This document shows, piece by piece, positions 46,169 to 57,268 of a stretch of 64,000 bases of DNA. Under the pieces are notes generated by a model that saw only the letters and a list, made by a program, of their open reading frames with translations, searched no databases and was not told where the DNA came from. Position numbers and translations under genes: made by a program. This DNA comes from Agelas oroides. Lineage: Eukaryota; Porifera; Demospongiae; Agelasida; Agelasidae. Numbering within the stretch: position 1 is the first letter of the stretch; every line of letters begins with the position of its first letter. The stretch is taken from the NCBI GenBank assembly GCA_949130485.1, contig OX422184.1:2956336-3020335 (forward strand). Reading direction: 5' to 3'.

Positions 46169-46368
46169 NNNNNNNNNNNNNNNNNNNNNNNNNNNNNNNN
46201 NNNNNNNNNNNNNNNNNNNNNNNNNNNNNNNNNNNNNNNNNNNNNNNNNNNNNNNNNNNNNNNNNNNNNNNNNNNNNNNNNNNNNNNNNNNNNNNNNNNN
46301 NNNNNNNNNNNNNNNNNNNNNNNNNNNNNNNNNNNNNNNNNNNNNNNNNNNNNNNNNNNNNNNNNNNN
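46169..46368. other. Assembly gap (200 N)
   Basis: A run of exactly 200 unknown bases, a round number suggesting a fixed-size placeholder. Linkage across it is uncertain. Confidence 0.98.
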
Positions 46369-46443
46369 TGGGTGTGGCTTCTACCAAAGTAGGTGTGATC
46401 TCAACCAGAAGTGGGTGTGGCCTGGAAATGAGGCTGGGCTGAC

Positions 46444-46613
46444 CTTTGGCAGGTATTTTTGTTTCTGTTCCTCGCTGCCGTTCCTGACAAGCTGGTTGAT
46501 GCAGAGGTTAGACTGGTCTCCGTAGCTCAGACCAATGGCACCACTCACCCGGCTGATTTCTTCTACCACAATGCATTGCTCAAGATAGCCAAGACCAGTG
46601 CCACCATACTTTT
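46444..46613 (-). CDS. IVD: Isovaleryl-CoA dehydrogenase, internal exon
   Basis: On the - strand this follows acceptor ctgatag, enters in phase 1 and ends in phase 0 at CCAAAG|gtcagc. It encodes [40 protein letters not shown] and a final QKQKYLPK, an unmistakable acyl-CoA dehydrogenase segment closest to IVD (mitochondrial leucine breakdown, isovaleryl-CoA to 3-methylcrotonyl-CoA). The following exons would lie in or beyond the N gap. Confidence 0.85.
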
Positions 46614-46732
46614 CTATCAGGGGCAAGGGAAGGAAGGGAGGAATGCATACGAGGTTTCTATCTACACAAACCCACCCATAATTCTATTACAACCTATAGT
46701 CATGTACAGATACACCCAGACTGTATTCTCAC

Positions 46733-46784
46733 CTGGTGCGGTGATACCGAGATATCCCATAGTCCCCAGCTGCTTCCAAAACTC
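46733..46784 (-). CDS. IVD: Isovaleryl-CoA dehydrogenase, preceding exon
   Basis: On the - strand, acceptor ttgctag and donor ccag|gtgaga, phase 0 to 1. It reads EFWKQLGTMGYLGITAP and joins in frame to the exon at 46613-46444. No N-terminal or mitochondrial-targeting exon was found further up the - strand. Confidence 0.8.
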
Positions 46785-46875
46785 CTAGCAACAGAATAAA
46801 ATCAGAGAAAACAATTGTAGTGTGCATGTACAGCGGAACCTCTCTAGTGTGGAATCCCTCTTGCAGGATTTCATT

Positions 46876-47349
46876 TACCTTAATGTTACTTTTAATTGCG
46901 CATACTTAATCCAGCGATTTTGAATACACCTCGTTTAGCGTGTATTAATTTTAGCGTTTTTTAACAGTTTAGTATAATAACATTCATCAAGAGCGCATAA
47001 GAACGGGCGGCTAGAATAAGAGCGTGTAACTATGTAAATTCGAAACCGGGCGGAATTTACCGCGAGTACTAAAAATAGTAACATCTACTGTGCAGCTGTG
47101 CATAGACATAAGCCATTGTCGCTAAGCACGTGACTGGTGTTCTATTTTTAGTACGGTTGAATAATTTTGCCCGGACTACGGGCTTCTATTGGAGTTACAC
47201 GCTCTTACTCTAGCCGCCCGTTCTTATGCACTCTTGCATGTATACATTATTGGAATTTATTAATTGCGAGTACTTATTTTTAGTGATAATGACTCTGATC
47301 GCTAAAATTGCTAAATTTAGTACGTGCAATTAAAAGTAACATTAAGGTA
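46876..47349. mobile_element. Element with TACCTTAATGTTAC ends, carrying a nested MITE
   Basis: TACCTTAATGTTACTTTTAA on the left is mirrored by TTAAAAGTAACATTAAGGTA on the right. The MITE at 46988-47236 is inserted in its middle. Confidence 0.75.
46988..47236. mobile_element. MITE with CAAGAG...CTCTTG ends, copy 3
   Basis: 249 bp, same long inverted repeats as 677-937 and 6166-6414. Flanking 7-mers CATTCAT and CATGTAT match at 5 of 7 positions. Confidence 0.75.
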
Positions 47350-47471
47350 GTTAATGGGGGGCACAAGCAGAATTTAGGGGGGGGGCAAGGAAGTAAGACA
47401 AGGTTGTGCTATATACCAAGAGGACATACACTGTAAGTATATGACTTGTATTTGTACGACTTTTGCTGCAG

Positions 47472-47537
47472 CTGTAGCTAAGGTGGAAGAATATGGAGAA
47501 GCCACTGCAGACAATGTTCGGCAGAAGGCAGCAATAG
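47472..47537 (+). CDS. 22-codon Death-domain fragment exon
   Basis: Splice-competent (ttttgctgcag ... gcaatag|gtaaga), phase 1-1. It reads VAKVEEYGEATADNVRQKAA, matching helices 5-6 of the gene A Death domain exon with few changes. The upstream four-fifths of that domain are missing. It may be spliced into gene C as a leftover linker or be a dead duplicate. Confidence 0.4.
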
Positions 47538-47738
47538 GTAAGACTGATTGTTTTTTTTATGGTCAAGAATATATAATGTTATGATTAAGCTTAATATTCT
47601 GCAAGCTACAGAGCTGCCATAACTGAAACATAAACATGGATTGGCAATCTGTGCTACACAATTACAGAGAGTATAAAACTTGGTATTCCCACAATCTCCC
47701 CGAAAATACGCCCGTGAGTGATAGACGTGGCTCCTCAA

Positions 47739-47834
47739 TAGCCTCGTTCCCAGGCTCTCCCTTCGCCCTGATGAAAAATAACCCTCCATTTTTATTTTTC
47801 GTCGGGTCGAGGGGAGAGCCTGGGAACGAGGCTA
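47739..47834. mobile_element. Very short Mutator-like MITE with exact 9-bp duplication
   Basis: TAGCCTCGTTCCCAGGCTCT...GGGAACGAGGCTA, 96 bp, flanked by exact GCTCCTCAA repeats (47730-47738 and 47835-47843). Confidence 0.85.
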
Positions 47835-48338
47835 GCTCCTCAAAGAGGGGGTGGGTATATTTTTGAGAGTTATGATATTTCTCTCTAAAATATGCCCACC
47901 TCACACGCAGTTAGTCCAGCCCTATAGATATACATATGCAGTGATTCTGCAATCCCTTTCTCGGCTGTGCCTGCTTATTTACAGGAAATAGTGCCTGCCT
48001 TTATTTTTTAGTCACACCTCTTCATAGTACTGCTTCTTCAGTGCTTCTTGTTTACATGTACTAAAGCATAAATAGGTGGGCGTACTTTCAAAAAAAGCAT
48101 CCTTTGCTCCTTCAAAACAGGGAGTGGCATGGGCTTATTTTTTATCGGTGGCCTATATTTTGGTATAAGAATGATAAACGCTGAGACTTTATCAGAGTAG
48201 AGTTGTTGCCACTGTAGCAAATTGCGTGGGATATCCTTGAAAGTGTGCAACTAACTTGCAAAAGTGAGAAAGTAGGTAGCTGCCCATGTAGCTGGACCAG
48301 CTGAAAATTTGCTGGATGACCTACAACTTCAGCTAATA

Positions 48339-48900
48339 CCGTACTCACTCGAAATTACGCCCCCCCCTTTTTGCTGGTTAGATTTAGCTACAAGTATGGG
48401 GGGCTTATAATTGAATAATGGTAATTAATTAGTCTCGTTTATATGCCCCCTTTCCTATGGTAGTACGTGACCATAGTGTTCTAGAACTCATGGCAGCGAA
48501 ATCCAGCAGCTGTAACTTTCCGGAACAGCTATCAGTATGTGCTGAAGTCATCGCTTTTCGATTCTGGCAAAATCGCCGACAAATAAGAGACTGTCTCAAT
48601 GTCGATGCACTGGAGCCGCATATGCGAGAGCGATTCATGCTTACTGCCAACGATCGGAGTTATCTACGCGACGTCACTTGCAAACGAGACTGACACACGA
48701 ACAAGACTAAGAACTAATGCTCTGTAATACTTACAATTGCGTACGTTTTTGGCTGTGTCATGCTGCTACAATTTATTAATCCATGTATGGTCAAGGGGGG
48801 CTTAAATTGGAGATAAATATACCTCCGCAACAAATTTTTGCAAAACGGAAGGGGGCCGGGGGCTTATAATCAAAGGGGGCGTAATTTCGAGTGAGTACGG
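48339..48900. mobile_element. TA-flanked MITE, CCGTACTCACTCG family
   Basis: CCGTACTCACTCGAAATTAC and GTAATTTCGAGTGAGTACGG are exact inverted ends flanked by TA. 562 bp with C-rich and G-rich inner arms. Confidence 0.8.
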
Positions 48901-49654
48901 TAGTTCGGTGGGCTACACTGTTTGAAATTTTCCTGAGTACATAGCCTATAGAGCTATAACCTGAAACTATTTCCCAAGCAAACCAATTATAAATTGCACA
49001 AAACTATGTACCATATTTTCTCAATTTGCTACTGGTTGTGCTGCTGTTCATTCTTGTGCAGCTACTATATTCCAGTCTTTTTGATAGCTTGTGAATAACA
49101 GCAAGCTGGCTAGCTACCTAATAATATGTATCTACAGTGCAGATAGTTGTAGTGATACAGAACCATGATACTATTGGTTGGATATTCTACTTCTTGGCAG
49201 CTAGGCACAATGTCGTTCCCTGGCTCCCCCGCTCCGGAACGCGAACATTGAAGTTGTGCAGGCGGGGAGAGCCTGGGATACTGATAGTGATGACAGAGGC
49301 TGCAGCAGTACACTATATCCAATTGTCAGTGGCAGCAAACAAATCATAAAACAGAAATGGCCCTAGTGCCAGCTCGTTGACAATTATCTACATATACAAT
49401 TTTCTTACCAGCCCCTTCAGTGGAATTAGGGACAGGGTAAGTGCGATTGGGAGAAGGGTCTGGTAAATAACTCGAATCTGCTACTGTCAGTGTTGATGAG
49501 GCCACTTTGGCCAACCAGAGTTCAGAGTTCAATCTGATACTTATCAAATTATGGTACAGTAGCCGGTTCTTCAATCTCTTGTATTATTTACTCTGTACCT
49601 AGCCACGGCCTTCTTGAACGAGATGTTGTTCTTATGTAAAAATGTATGTGTAAA

Positions 49655-49700
49655 GATTGAATGCCCAACCTCCAGAAGGAGGCCGAAATAATGTGAAAAG
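49655..49700 (+). pseudogene. Dead copy of the QPPER linker exon
   Basis: AATGCCCAACCTCCAGAAGG resembles the exons at 49766 and 57215, but the 3' splice donor is lost (gtgaaaagtcagc). Confidence 0.5.
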
Positions 49701-49765
49701 TCAGCTGGCAGCTCGTGTATGTACTCTTGTATGATATACCATAACATTGTATTATGCTTGTGTAG

Positions 49766-49825
49766 TTGTGAACAATGACCAACCTCCAGAAAGAGGCCAG
49801 AGCAAGGGGAAAAGATCTGCAACAG
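49766..49825 (+). CDS. Gene C linker exon, QPPER type
   Basis: Phase 1-1, acceptor gcttgtgtag, donor acag|gtacag. Reads VNNDQPPERGQSKGKRSAT. Homologous to 57215-57268. Confidence 0.5.
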
Positions 49826-50388
49826 GTACAGTAACTGTTATAGAAGCGGTTTTGAATATGAACGGTTTGTAGTCATATTGCCATAACCAGTGGTCTTGCC
49901 AGTCCGGGTTTGGCTGCACCACGCAGAATTACATAATGATTGTGTTGCAACACACGCACATTGCGTTTGGCTATATTTTGGTTCCTTAGGTTATCCTTCA
50001 GCTACTGACATCATTGGCATGTATGTGATGTCTTGTTACAATTATGACTTTCTTGAACACAGCTGTACAAAGACCTTACTGAATAAGGCCAATTGCCTGA
50101 CTGCTTATTTTGCACGAAAAAAAATGGAGTGTTCAAATTAATGAAAGGTTCAAGTTAATATGGTAGCTAGCGGGTTCCTATTTCTCGGTCATTTCATTAT
50201 AACACATCCAGCACAGTGGGTGACTTTGTATAACACCTTGGGCTGCATTTAACAGTATTGATTGTTCATGCATGGCAATAGGTACGTACATGTAGAACAT
50301 ACAGAACTATATAATGACATATAATTGTCTAGCTGTGTGAAGCATTCTACCTGTTAATGTTTTCAAAATTGTCTCTTGGTTACTTTAG

Positions 50389-50483
50389 CTGGAGGAAAGA
50401 GGGTGGAGGAGGATTCTGATGGACAGGAGGAAGAGGTTGAACCGGATTCAGAACAACAAGACGAGAATATAGAGAATGACATG
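50389..50483 (+). CDS. Gene C acidic linker exon
   Basis: Phase 1-0, acceptor ttactttag, donor acatg|gtatac. Reads GGKRVEEDSDGQEEEVEPDS and more Glu/Asp; disordered. Confidence 0.55.
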
Positions 50484-50533
50484 GTATACCAGTAGCACTG
50501 AGAGATAACCTATAATTAATAACTGCAGTGGTG

Positions 50534-50535
<2 letters not shown>

Positions 50536-50577
<42 letters not shown>
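50536..50577. repeat. (TG)n microsatellite
   Basis: About 21 dinucleotide units in a gene C intron. Confidence 0.9.
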
Positions 50578-50581
<4 letters not shown>

Positions 50582-51495
50582 CATAACACAAAAAAAAATC
50601 TGTCTGAAAACTTACTCATCAAATTTTTACAGGTACATACAGTGGGACCTCAGTTATCTAAACCCACTTGGTCAACTGTCAAAACATTTTGTTTGGATAA
50701 GTAAAATACTGTATTTGGAAAGAGTTCATTCATAAATATACACATCCATATTACCTTTTACAATCTGCAATACTCAGTACTGTAGATGTGGATCAATTGT
50801 GTTCATGCAGCATGTCTGTTCAACGCATTAGGATTGCCCTTGTTTACAAGAATGCAACCCGCTGGTAATGCTATGCACTTGCCCCCTTACTCATGCCCAT
50901 TATTGCCCATCTTCTGTTTGAAGCAAAGAACTCATTTCAATAACTCAGATCGGGGTCTTTCCACCTCCATGCTGCTCGGCAGTGAGTCAAGCTTTTCTTT
51001 AACTGCTTTATGATCGCAACTTTTGTATTCTGTTCCGCTTCAGAAGCAGCACTAGTCTTCATCAGCTAAAGAACAATGGGCCATGTACATGCGTACATGT
51101 ATATGGATTGTGCAATATGCAACCCGTAAATTGCACGATGCATAAACTTTGACCCTTGTTTTGTGATCTGGATAATTGAGGATTTGAATAACCATAGTTC
51201 CACTGTAGAAGTATTTATTTGAACACAGCCAGTACTAGCCAACCGATTTGCTGTGTTTGTCTGGCAATGTTTGTGTGATGCTACAATGTTTTTGAAACTG
51301 CATGTACATATAAACAAGGTCAACCCTCTTCTGTACAGACAGATTTTCTGTCTGTACACATTGCAGGAATAAGGTGATGAGGCCTGGTGATATATCCTGC
51401 ACAAGTATTTACTATCACGTGTACCTAGGGCCAAATGGTATGTAGCTGCCGGTTTCAATTGTGAGGTGTTTTAAAGAAGAGACGTGGACTAGACT
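50578..51495. other. Intron of gene C
   Basis: No feature recognised. Confidence 0.4.
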
Positions 51496-51642
51496 TAGCC
51501 TCGTTCCCAGGCCTCCCCTGTTTTCGTCCTTCAGTTTGCGTTCAGTATAATACACGGAAGCGAAGAGCACTCTTCCGCTTCCGTGTATTATACTGAACGC
51601 AAATTGAAGAACAAAAACAGGGGAGGCCTGGAAATGAGGCTA
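51496..51642. mobile_element. Near-perfect hairpin MITE with exact 9-bp duplication
   Basis: 147 bp palindrome from TAGCCTCGTTCCCAGGCC to GGCCTGGAAATGAGGCTA. The arms pair almost without mismatch to the centre (CTTCCGCTTCCGTG mirror). Flanked by exact GACTAGACT repeats (51487-51495 and 51643-51651). Confidence 0.9.
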
Positions 51643-51944
51643 GACTAGACTATGATAATGGAACTGCCTGAATTACATGAAAAATTTAGGATGCTCCCAA
51701 TGCCACAAACGCCTCTTTCCTCTCTTGCCACACATACACATACACACATGAACGGTCACCTAGCTTAGTAGACTGTGAAATTTCAGAATGTCGTGTGCCA
51801 GTTGCTTGTGAGCAGTTACTTGATTTAGGTCAACACAATCACAAATGAGTCAGATCCAAACAGCCCTCCTACTAGATGGCTTCCAATATCATTTTTAGAA
51901 ATTAAGTATGTCAGCTCTAACCGATTTTTATTCCATCTCTATAG

Positions 51945-52073
51945 GCAATGTGCCTCACATACCTGTACACACCAGAAGCTGATCATGAAGAGACGATGGG
52001 GACAGCCTCACACCATAAACTGAGTGCATTCATTCCTGACCCAGGGAAACTGTGGACCACATCTGAAATCAAG
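51945..52073 (+). CDS. Gene C exon: pre-protease segment
   Basis: A 43-codon phase 0-0 exon (tctctatag ... aatcaag|gtaaga). Reads LTYLYTPEADHEETMGTASH and PDPGKLWTTSEIK, leading directly into the protease exon. Confidence 0.65.
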
Positions 52074-54003
52074 GTAAGATTTTTTGCTGTGGAATTGTAA
52101 GCTAACACCATAGTCTTGTGAAAGAGTGGCCATGGGTGGAGCACCTTACAAGTCTTCCAAGGAGGGGGGTGGGTGCTCTTTCAAGTGTTTCCGCATTTAA
52201 CCACGAAAGAGCGCCCATGTCATGTCTACAGCCTTTGAAGCAAACAATTGGACAAACAATAATGTACAAGGGAACCACAAGCGGCTTCGAAGTCGAGTCC
52301 TGATGGCACACAACACTTTGAACGGCACAATGTCACCATGAGCATGGTGTAGCTTGTGGTGCACACCGCATTTGCTACATCTGTCTATGCAAAAGATGCC
52401 TTGTAGTAACCTTCGCTGAAGTATTACACAAATTTCTTACTTCAGATATGCAGACTGCTTTCATGAGGCTGTGCTTCTCAAATTAAGCTCCACATGAGGC
52501 TATGGACTAGTATCGTTAGTGAAAGTGGGCTGGCTCACGCAAGACTAGGCACACTGACAGCAGCAGGCTAAACCAAGAAAGGGAGTGGGCCCTCGGAGTT
52601 TGGTAACTGTTTTCACGGGATGGCTGTTGTAGCGGGGACGTGTTTCATGGACAGAACAACTATACTCCCGCAGCAAAAAATTTGCTCAGAGATCGATTCT
52701 TAGCTGTGATCATACATAGGCAAGAAGGATTCTGATTTACATTGAGTGCTGAATGAGTAGTGTTGTTGCCAGGCTCCTGCCAAGCTTTCTGTTGCTGGCA
52801 GTACATACTGCAAACAACGGAAAGGTCACGGGGCCTGTGGAATGAGGCAAGTATTTTCAGATTCTGTGAATGAACTTACATGCGCGCACATGCCACAGGC
52901 AGCACAAGCTTTGTTGCAGTAAGGAATGGCCATCGAGTAAACCGAAATGGCTGAAAATCGTAACGCAACGTTACCGGCAGGCGTTTTCCCAGACAGCTCG
53001 GCTTACTAGTTTTAATAAGTACGAGTTCAAGTGCATTCTCAAATTGTGCACGTGCACAGTTAGTCTGTGAAAAAGTGATTGGGCTAAAACCTGACCAGCC
53101 CAACTGCTTGCTGCGGCCATGCTCCATATACCAAGTCCACAGAGATATATATGGAATAGGTTGACAATCTGCAATCACTGCCGTCCCAGATCAAATATAG
53201 AGTGTAGTAAGTCTGTCAGTTTCATCAGGAGCTTATGAGTGCCCCGAAGGAGCATCAAACTACCGTACATTAGTTGGTCCCATCCTCTGTCGAATTTGGC
53301 GCCCTGCAAACGCACCTTATAAGGTAAGCTGTATGTTTGCACCTACTTCATTAAGAAGTCAGCGGATGGCTCATGTTACAGCAGGTGGGTTCTTGAAAAT
53401 CCAGTAGTTAAAATCCATATAAGGTGCATTTTGAAGTGTTATTCGACATAGGATGGGTACGCTAGTCTGACGTTCCTTCTTGCACAGCGATTTATAAGCT
53501 CCTGGTTTCATTAACAAAGCTGCAGGCAGAAGCACTTAATTCACTGTTTGATGCTGCCATTAACCCAGCACAGTAGCTACGCCATGCTACGTAGCTGAGT
53601 AGTGTAGCGGGCATTAAAATAAAGTGTAGCTATATATAGAGAATATGGTTTTCATGGGGCGTGGCTTCACTTCCAGAGGGCAAGAGTCGAGGTCTGTGTT
53701 TAGTGCAGCTCTGTGCAAAATACAGGCTAGTAAGTGCTATGCTGAGTCCTTACCATTATAGTAGCAGCGAAAGATAAAAAAGGCTGCTTCCCTCAAGGTG
53801 AAAGGTCCGCTGTACAGCTGCCTCTTGATCGTGCGTTTGCCCTCCGGAAGTAGGATGCCTGATTGACATTTAGAAACCATCTATAGAAAGAGAAAATCCA
53901 CCGTTCAACTCACTAGTGTGGGTCTCATTCAGGCTCGCCCCAATAAAATCAAGTGTACCACTTCTTTGATGTAGTTATGCATACATGCCTCACTTTCATG
54001 TAG
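52074..54003. other. Intron of gene C
   Basis: Contains a decayed TAGCCTCGTT-family element (about 52760-52853), a repeat near 53264-53480 (GGTGCATTTTGAAGTG) and a reversed Helitron 5' end (about 53905-53943). Other open frames have no recognisable content. Confidence 0.4.
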
Positions 54004-54181
54004 GTGTTTTTTATGAACAAAATACCAAACTGGAGGTATGAGGATGATCCAATCACAAAAGAAAAAATCTTGGGCTGGGCGAACGAGTGGAGTGGATTTG
54101 AAGTCACAGGTGGGAATCCTGTTCCGAAATTTGTGCTGGCAAAGACTCAAGCAGACAGTGATGTCCGTGTTGAGTTTGCAG
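54004..54181 (+). CDS. Gene C exon: metzincin N-terminal subdomain
   Basis: Phase 0-1 (ttcatgtag ... gcag|gtacat). Reads KIPNWRYEDDPITKEKILGW and KFVLAKTQADSDVRVEFA, the beta-strand/helix layout before the zinc helix in astacin- and matrixin-type proteases. Confidence 0.7.
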
Positions 54182-55369
54182 GTACATGCATACACATGTA
54201 GAAACATGTAAACTGTAAACACAGGTAATCGGCACCCACAAAAAAAAAATAAGCACCTTACGAACTGTAGGCACCTACATATTCGGATTACAGCAACTAC
54301 ATCGTGTTTGTAAGCATGCACCCACATAAAAATGGACACCCTCATAACAAGGCATCTGTTGCTGCCAAAACATGAGTACAGTTGCTGATTCAACGTATCA
54401 AATGTAGTAGCTATCCTTTTGCCACTGTTGGCAAAGAATTTTCAAGGGTACAGTACTTCCAGGTGCTATATGTCAGTGGGTGGGGTTGGCAATGATTGAT
54501 TGATTCCCGAGAGTACTAAGCAAGAGTGATCTGGTTCTTGGAACGCTACAAGTGTGGGGTACGTAAGGAGTAGCAAGGAGTGAAACTGTAGACCTGAAAT
54601 ATTTTGCAGCTAATTACTGTAAGCTATATTGTTTCATGTGTTCGTTAGGACCCCATAAATATAAGCACCCCATAATTATAAGCACCCTACTAATTTTGAA
54701 AATAGGCATCAGTGCTTAGTATTTAACTCAAACAACAACATTACAATGACACAAATATACATAACACTGTGAAGTCCTTAATTACACTGGCAGGAAATAT
54801 ATTGACTACTGTCCAGTATAATTAGGCCACAGATACTCTACAGCTGTATTTCCTCGATCAGATGCCATGGTTTCACTGTTGATTTTTGGCTACTATTGAT
54901 GGTGTCTATTCTTTTCATAGTAGTGAGATGGCTAGCTACACACTTATATCTATGATACAGATAGGCCTGATGCTATGAAACCATGATGCTATTGCGTAGA
55001 TGCTTTACATCTCAGCAGCTAGTAATGGAGTGACTGATACAGGCTGGCAGTAGTACGCACAGCCTCTAAGTCCCGCTGTCAATGGTGGCAATCAGTCATA
55101 GAACATGAATGGCCTTAGCACTAGCTCAATGACCTTCATTGACAATCATCATCTGTACGTGTGTTTATGTGTACACATGCTACTTTTGCATACTAGCTGC
55201 AGCTACAATTTGTGAGTTTATTTTTGTTGTTGATTTTCTACTGAGTGTCACACTATTACAATGACTATTTAAGGGTGGCGTCTGATCGAGGAAGTACCTA
55301 TGTTTAAACCAGTTCAATTGAAATACAAGTTGATATGACTGTATCAATGATTTTGCTCATGTTTGTTAG
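54182..55369. other. Intron of gene C
   Basis: Repeats with AAGCACC / CCCATAAATATAAGC motifs around 54240-54720. No exon supported. Confidence 0.4.
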
Positions 55370-55772
55370 TTGATGGTGCTTGCTGGTCTGAAGTCGGCAC
55401 TGCTGCTAAGCAGATAGCTCTCAATAAGGCCACAATGCATCTAGATCTTGGCAGAGGGTACGATGACTACAAGCGACATCTTGTCCTACATGAGTTTGGG
55501 CATGTGTTAGGTCTCGGGCATGAGCACCAGAGCCCAAATGCTCCTGGTTTTATTGATGAGAAGAAAGCAATAAAACAGCTCATAGACGACTACAAGAAAG
55601 CTCTGAAGGATTATAAAGCATTCAAGGATCAACTGAAGGAGAAGTATGGACCACAAATGAGTGATGAAGACATGGCATTAGAAGAAGCAAAACAGAAGTT
55701 TGAGCAAGACTATGGGCAGAAGTCTGGGGGAGAGTCAACAGAGTATGACCCCTACAGCATCATGCACTACTG
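55370..55772 (+). CDS. Gene C exon: metzincin catalytic domain
   Basis: Enters in phase 1 (gtttgttag) and leaves in phase 2 (actactg|gtaaac). The zinc site HEFGHVLGLGHEHQ fits HExxHxxGxxH with catalytic Glu. The Met-turn is YDPYSIMHYW, and CWSEVG precedes the site as in astacin-like enzymes. Between the zinc helix and the Met-turn lies an unusual charged helical insertion of about 80 residues (KKAIKQLIDDYKKALKDYKA). If the intron is not spliced the frame stops at 55774-55776, so a short form ending at the Met-turn is possible. Predicted zinc endopeptidase; substrate unknown. Confidence 0.8.
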
Positions 55773-56498
55773 GTAAACAAAGCTAGCTAGATAATAACAC
55801 CGGATCAAATCTATCCCTAATTTTGTTGAAACAAGAGTGATTTAGTGCAAGTAACCTCCTCTGGTAACAATACCAGTTCATTGCATGTGGTCCTTGTGCT
55901 AGTTTATGTGTTTTTCTTGGCTGCTTTTGTTGAAATTTAATTGCTTGTGAAAGCTTGCATGGTCCATTTCAAAATACTAATTTGGTCTGGCGTAAATGTG
56001 GTTTTATGCAAAACAAATCTGCACTGTCAAGTAGTTGTTTGCCAAGTTGTCTGTAGTACAATGACAGTAGAATCTATGGGGAGTTATGCAGGCTAGCCCA
56101 AACTCAGCAGTTGTACCGCAGTGCTTAATTGGAGCAAGCCTGAGCAAGCTCCACACTAGTGGGACTGCATTGCGCATGTGTGTATGTTTGTTTGCTTGCA
56201 GCTTACAGACTGTAATATATTCTGGACTCAATGTATGTGTACAAGCAATTTAATAATAGTATGAGCTAGCCTATAGTCTATAGATGTTTAGCTATAATCA
56301 AAATGCACTTCAGTAAGTTGTGTTGAGGAATAAGAGACCAGGCTAGAGTGTGACAAGTATATCTCTGCAAGCTGCAAAGTTACTTTTGAGTTTGTACAAT
56401 CTGGTTATCTTTCCCAGACCCCTACTCTTCCCCCCCAAGTTTATTCATGCACTAGTCATCCCAAAAGCTGAAATGTTTTCACTTCACCACTGATCCAG
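55773..56498. other. Intron of gene C with a Helitron 5' fragment
   Basis: A fragment at about 56133-56216 (TTGGAGCAAGCCTGAGCAAG, CACTAGTGGGACTGCATTGC) lacks a 3' partner. Confidence 0.45.
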
Positions 56499-56659
56499 GA
56501 TTCCAGTGAATTGGCTGAAGAAGAAATACGAGTACATTGCAAGGAAGTCTGAAAGTCAGCTACGGACAAAGAAGGAGAAGGAAATGAAGAGTCGGTTGAC
56601 CACTCTAGCAAGTGAACTCTCAGAGGTGGACAAGGAGACGATCGTGGAGAAATATCAAG
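56499..56659 (+). CDS. Gene C exon: basic helical segment after protease
   Basis: Enters in phase 2 (one base completes Trp) and leaves in phase 1 (tatcaag|gtgagg). Reads IPVNWLKKKYEYIARKSESQ and TTLASELSEVDKETIVEKYQ. Confidence 0.65.
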
Positions 56660-57214
56660 GTGAGGTTCAAAATGGTTTGTCCATGTTTAGAGTTTAGAGT
56701 TTAGACACATGATAATCTAACAGGAAAATGGATACTGTGATTACCACTGTTGTACCCCCTAAGGCCCAAAATAAAGCCTTTTAGCTATGGTAAGGCCATG
56801 CAAAGTTATTTTCCTGTTTCTGCACATGGTCCTACAAGTCACTTGAAAATGACCAGACCACCGGGCTTTTGGAAACCAAAGTATAAAGAAAATAGTGTAC
56901 AAACAGCATAATGCATCACGCAGGGACAAAGAAGACAAGAGTAAAAAATACGGGCACTTGGGCATCTTGGACGGTGAAGTCACTGAGTGCAGGTTTTGTA
57001 AACACATGCTGAATACTGATTACATCTGATTACATAAGTCAAGTACCTCAGAGAAAATTGACCAGCACCCAGACTAGAAATAGGGAATTACAGTGTAACT
57101 TTGTGTGGCCTAAGCTACATGTATCTAGCACTTGGGTGCAATGAGCGTCTTGGGGGGTTAGATGTGCAATTCCATTGGACATAATACAGCTGTTTATAAT
57201 TTATGTTTGTGTAG

Positions 57215-57268
57215 GTTTGAAGAATTTCCAACCTCCAGAAAGACGGCAGAGCAATGGGAAAAGAACAG
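57215..57268 (+). CDS. Gene C linker exon, QPPER type, second copy
   Basis: Phase 1-1, acceptor gtttgtgtag, donor acag|gtattg. Reads LKNFQPPERRQSNGKRT, a duplicate of 49766-49825 including the upstream acceptor context. Confidence 0.5.

Larger units (their letters stand above)
47844..49765. other. Repeat-rich stretch before gene C
   Basis: Holds the MITE 48339-48900, a decayed TAGCCTCGTT-family element near 49208-49280 and a dead copy of a gene C linker exon at 49655-49700. Opposed splice-site pairs around 49405-49476 allow tiny exons on either strand, but neither is convincing. Confidence 0.4.

Noticed and set aside
46137-46442. Open frames running through the N block
   Set aside because: They exist only because unknown bases cannot encode a stop.
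49405-49476. Small exon on either strand (+ 49412-49436 or - strand PVPNSTEGA)
   Set aside because: Overlapping splice-like signals exist on both strands; neither has enough coding content to decide.
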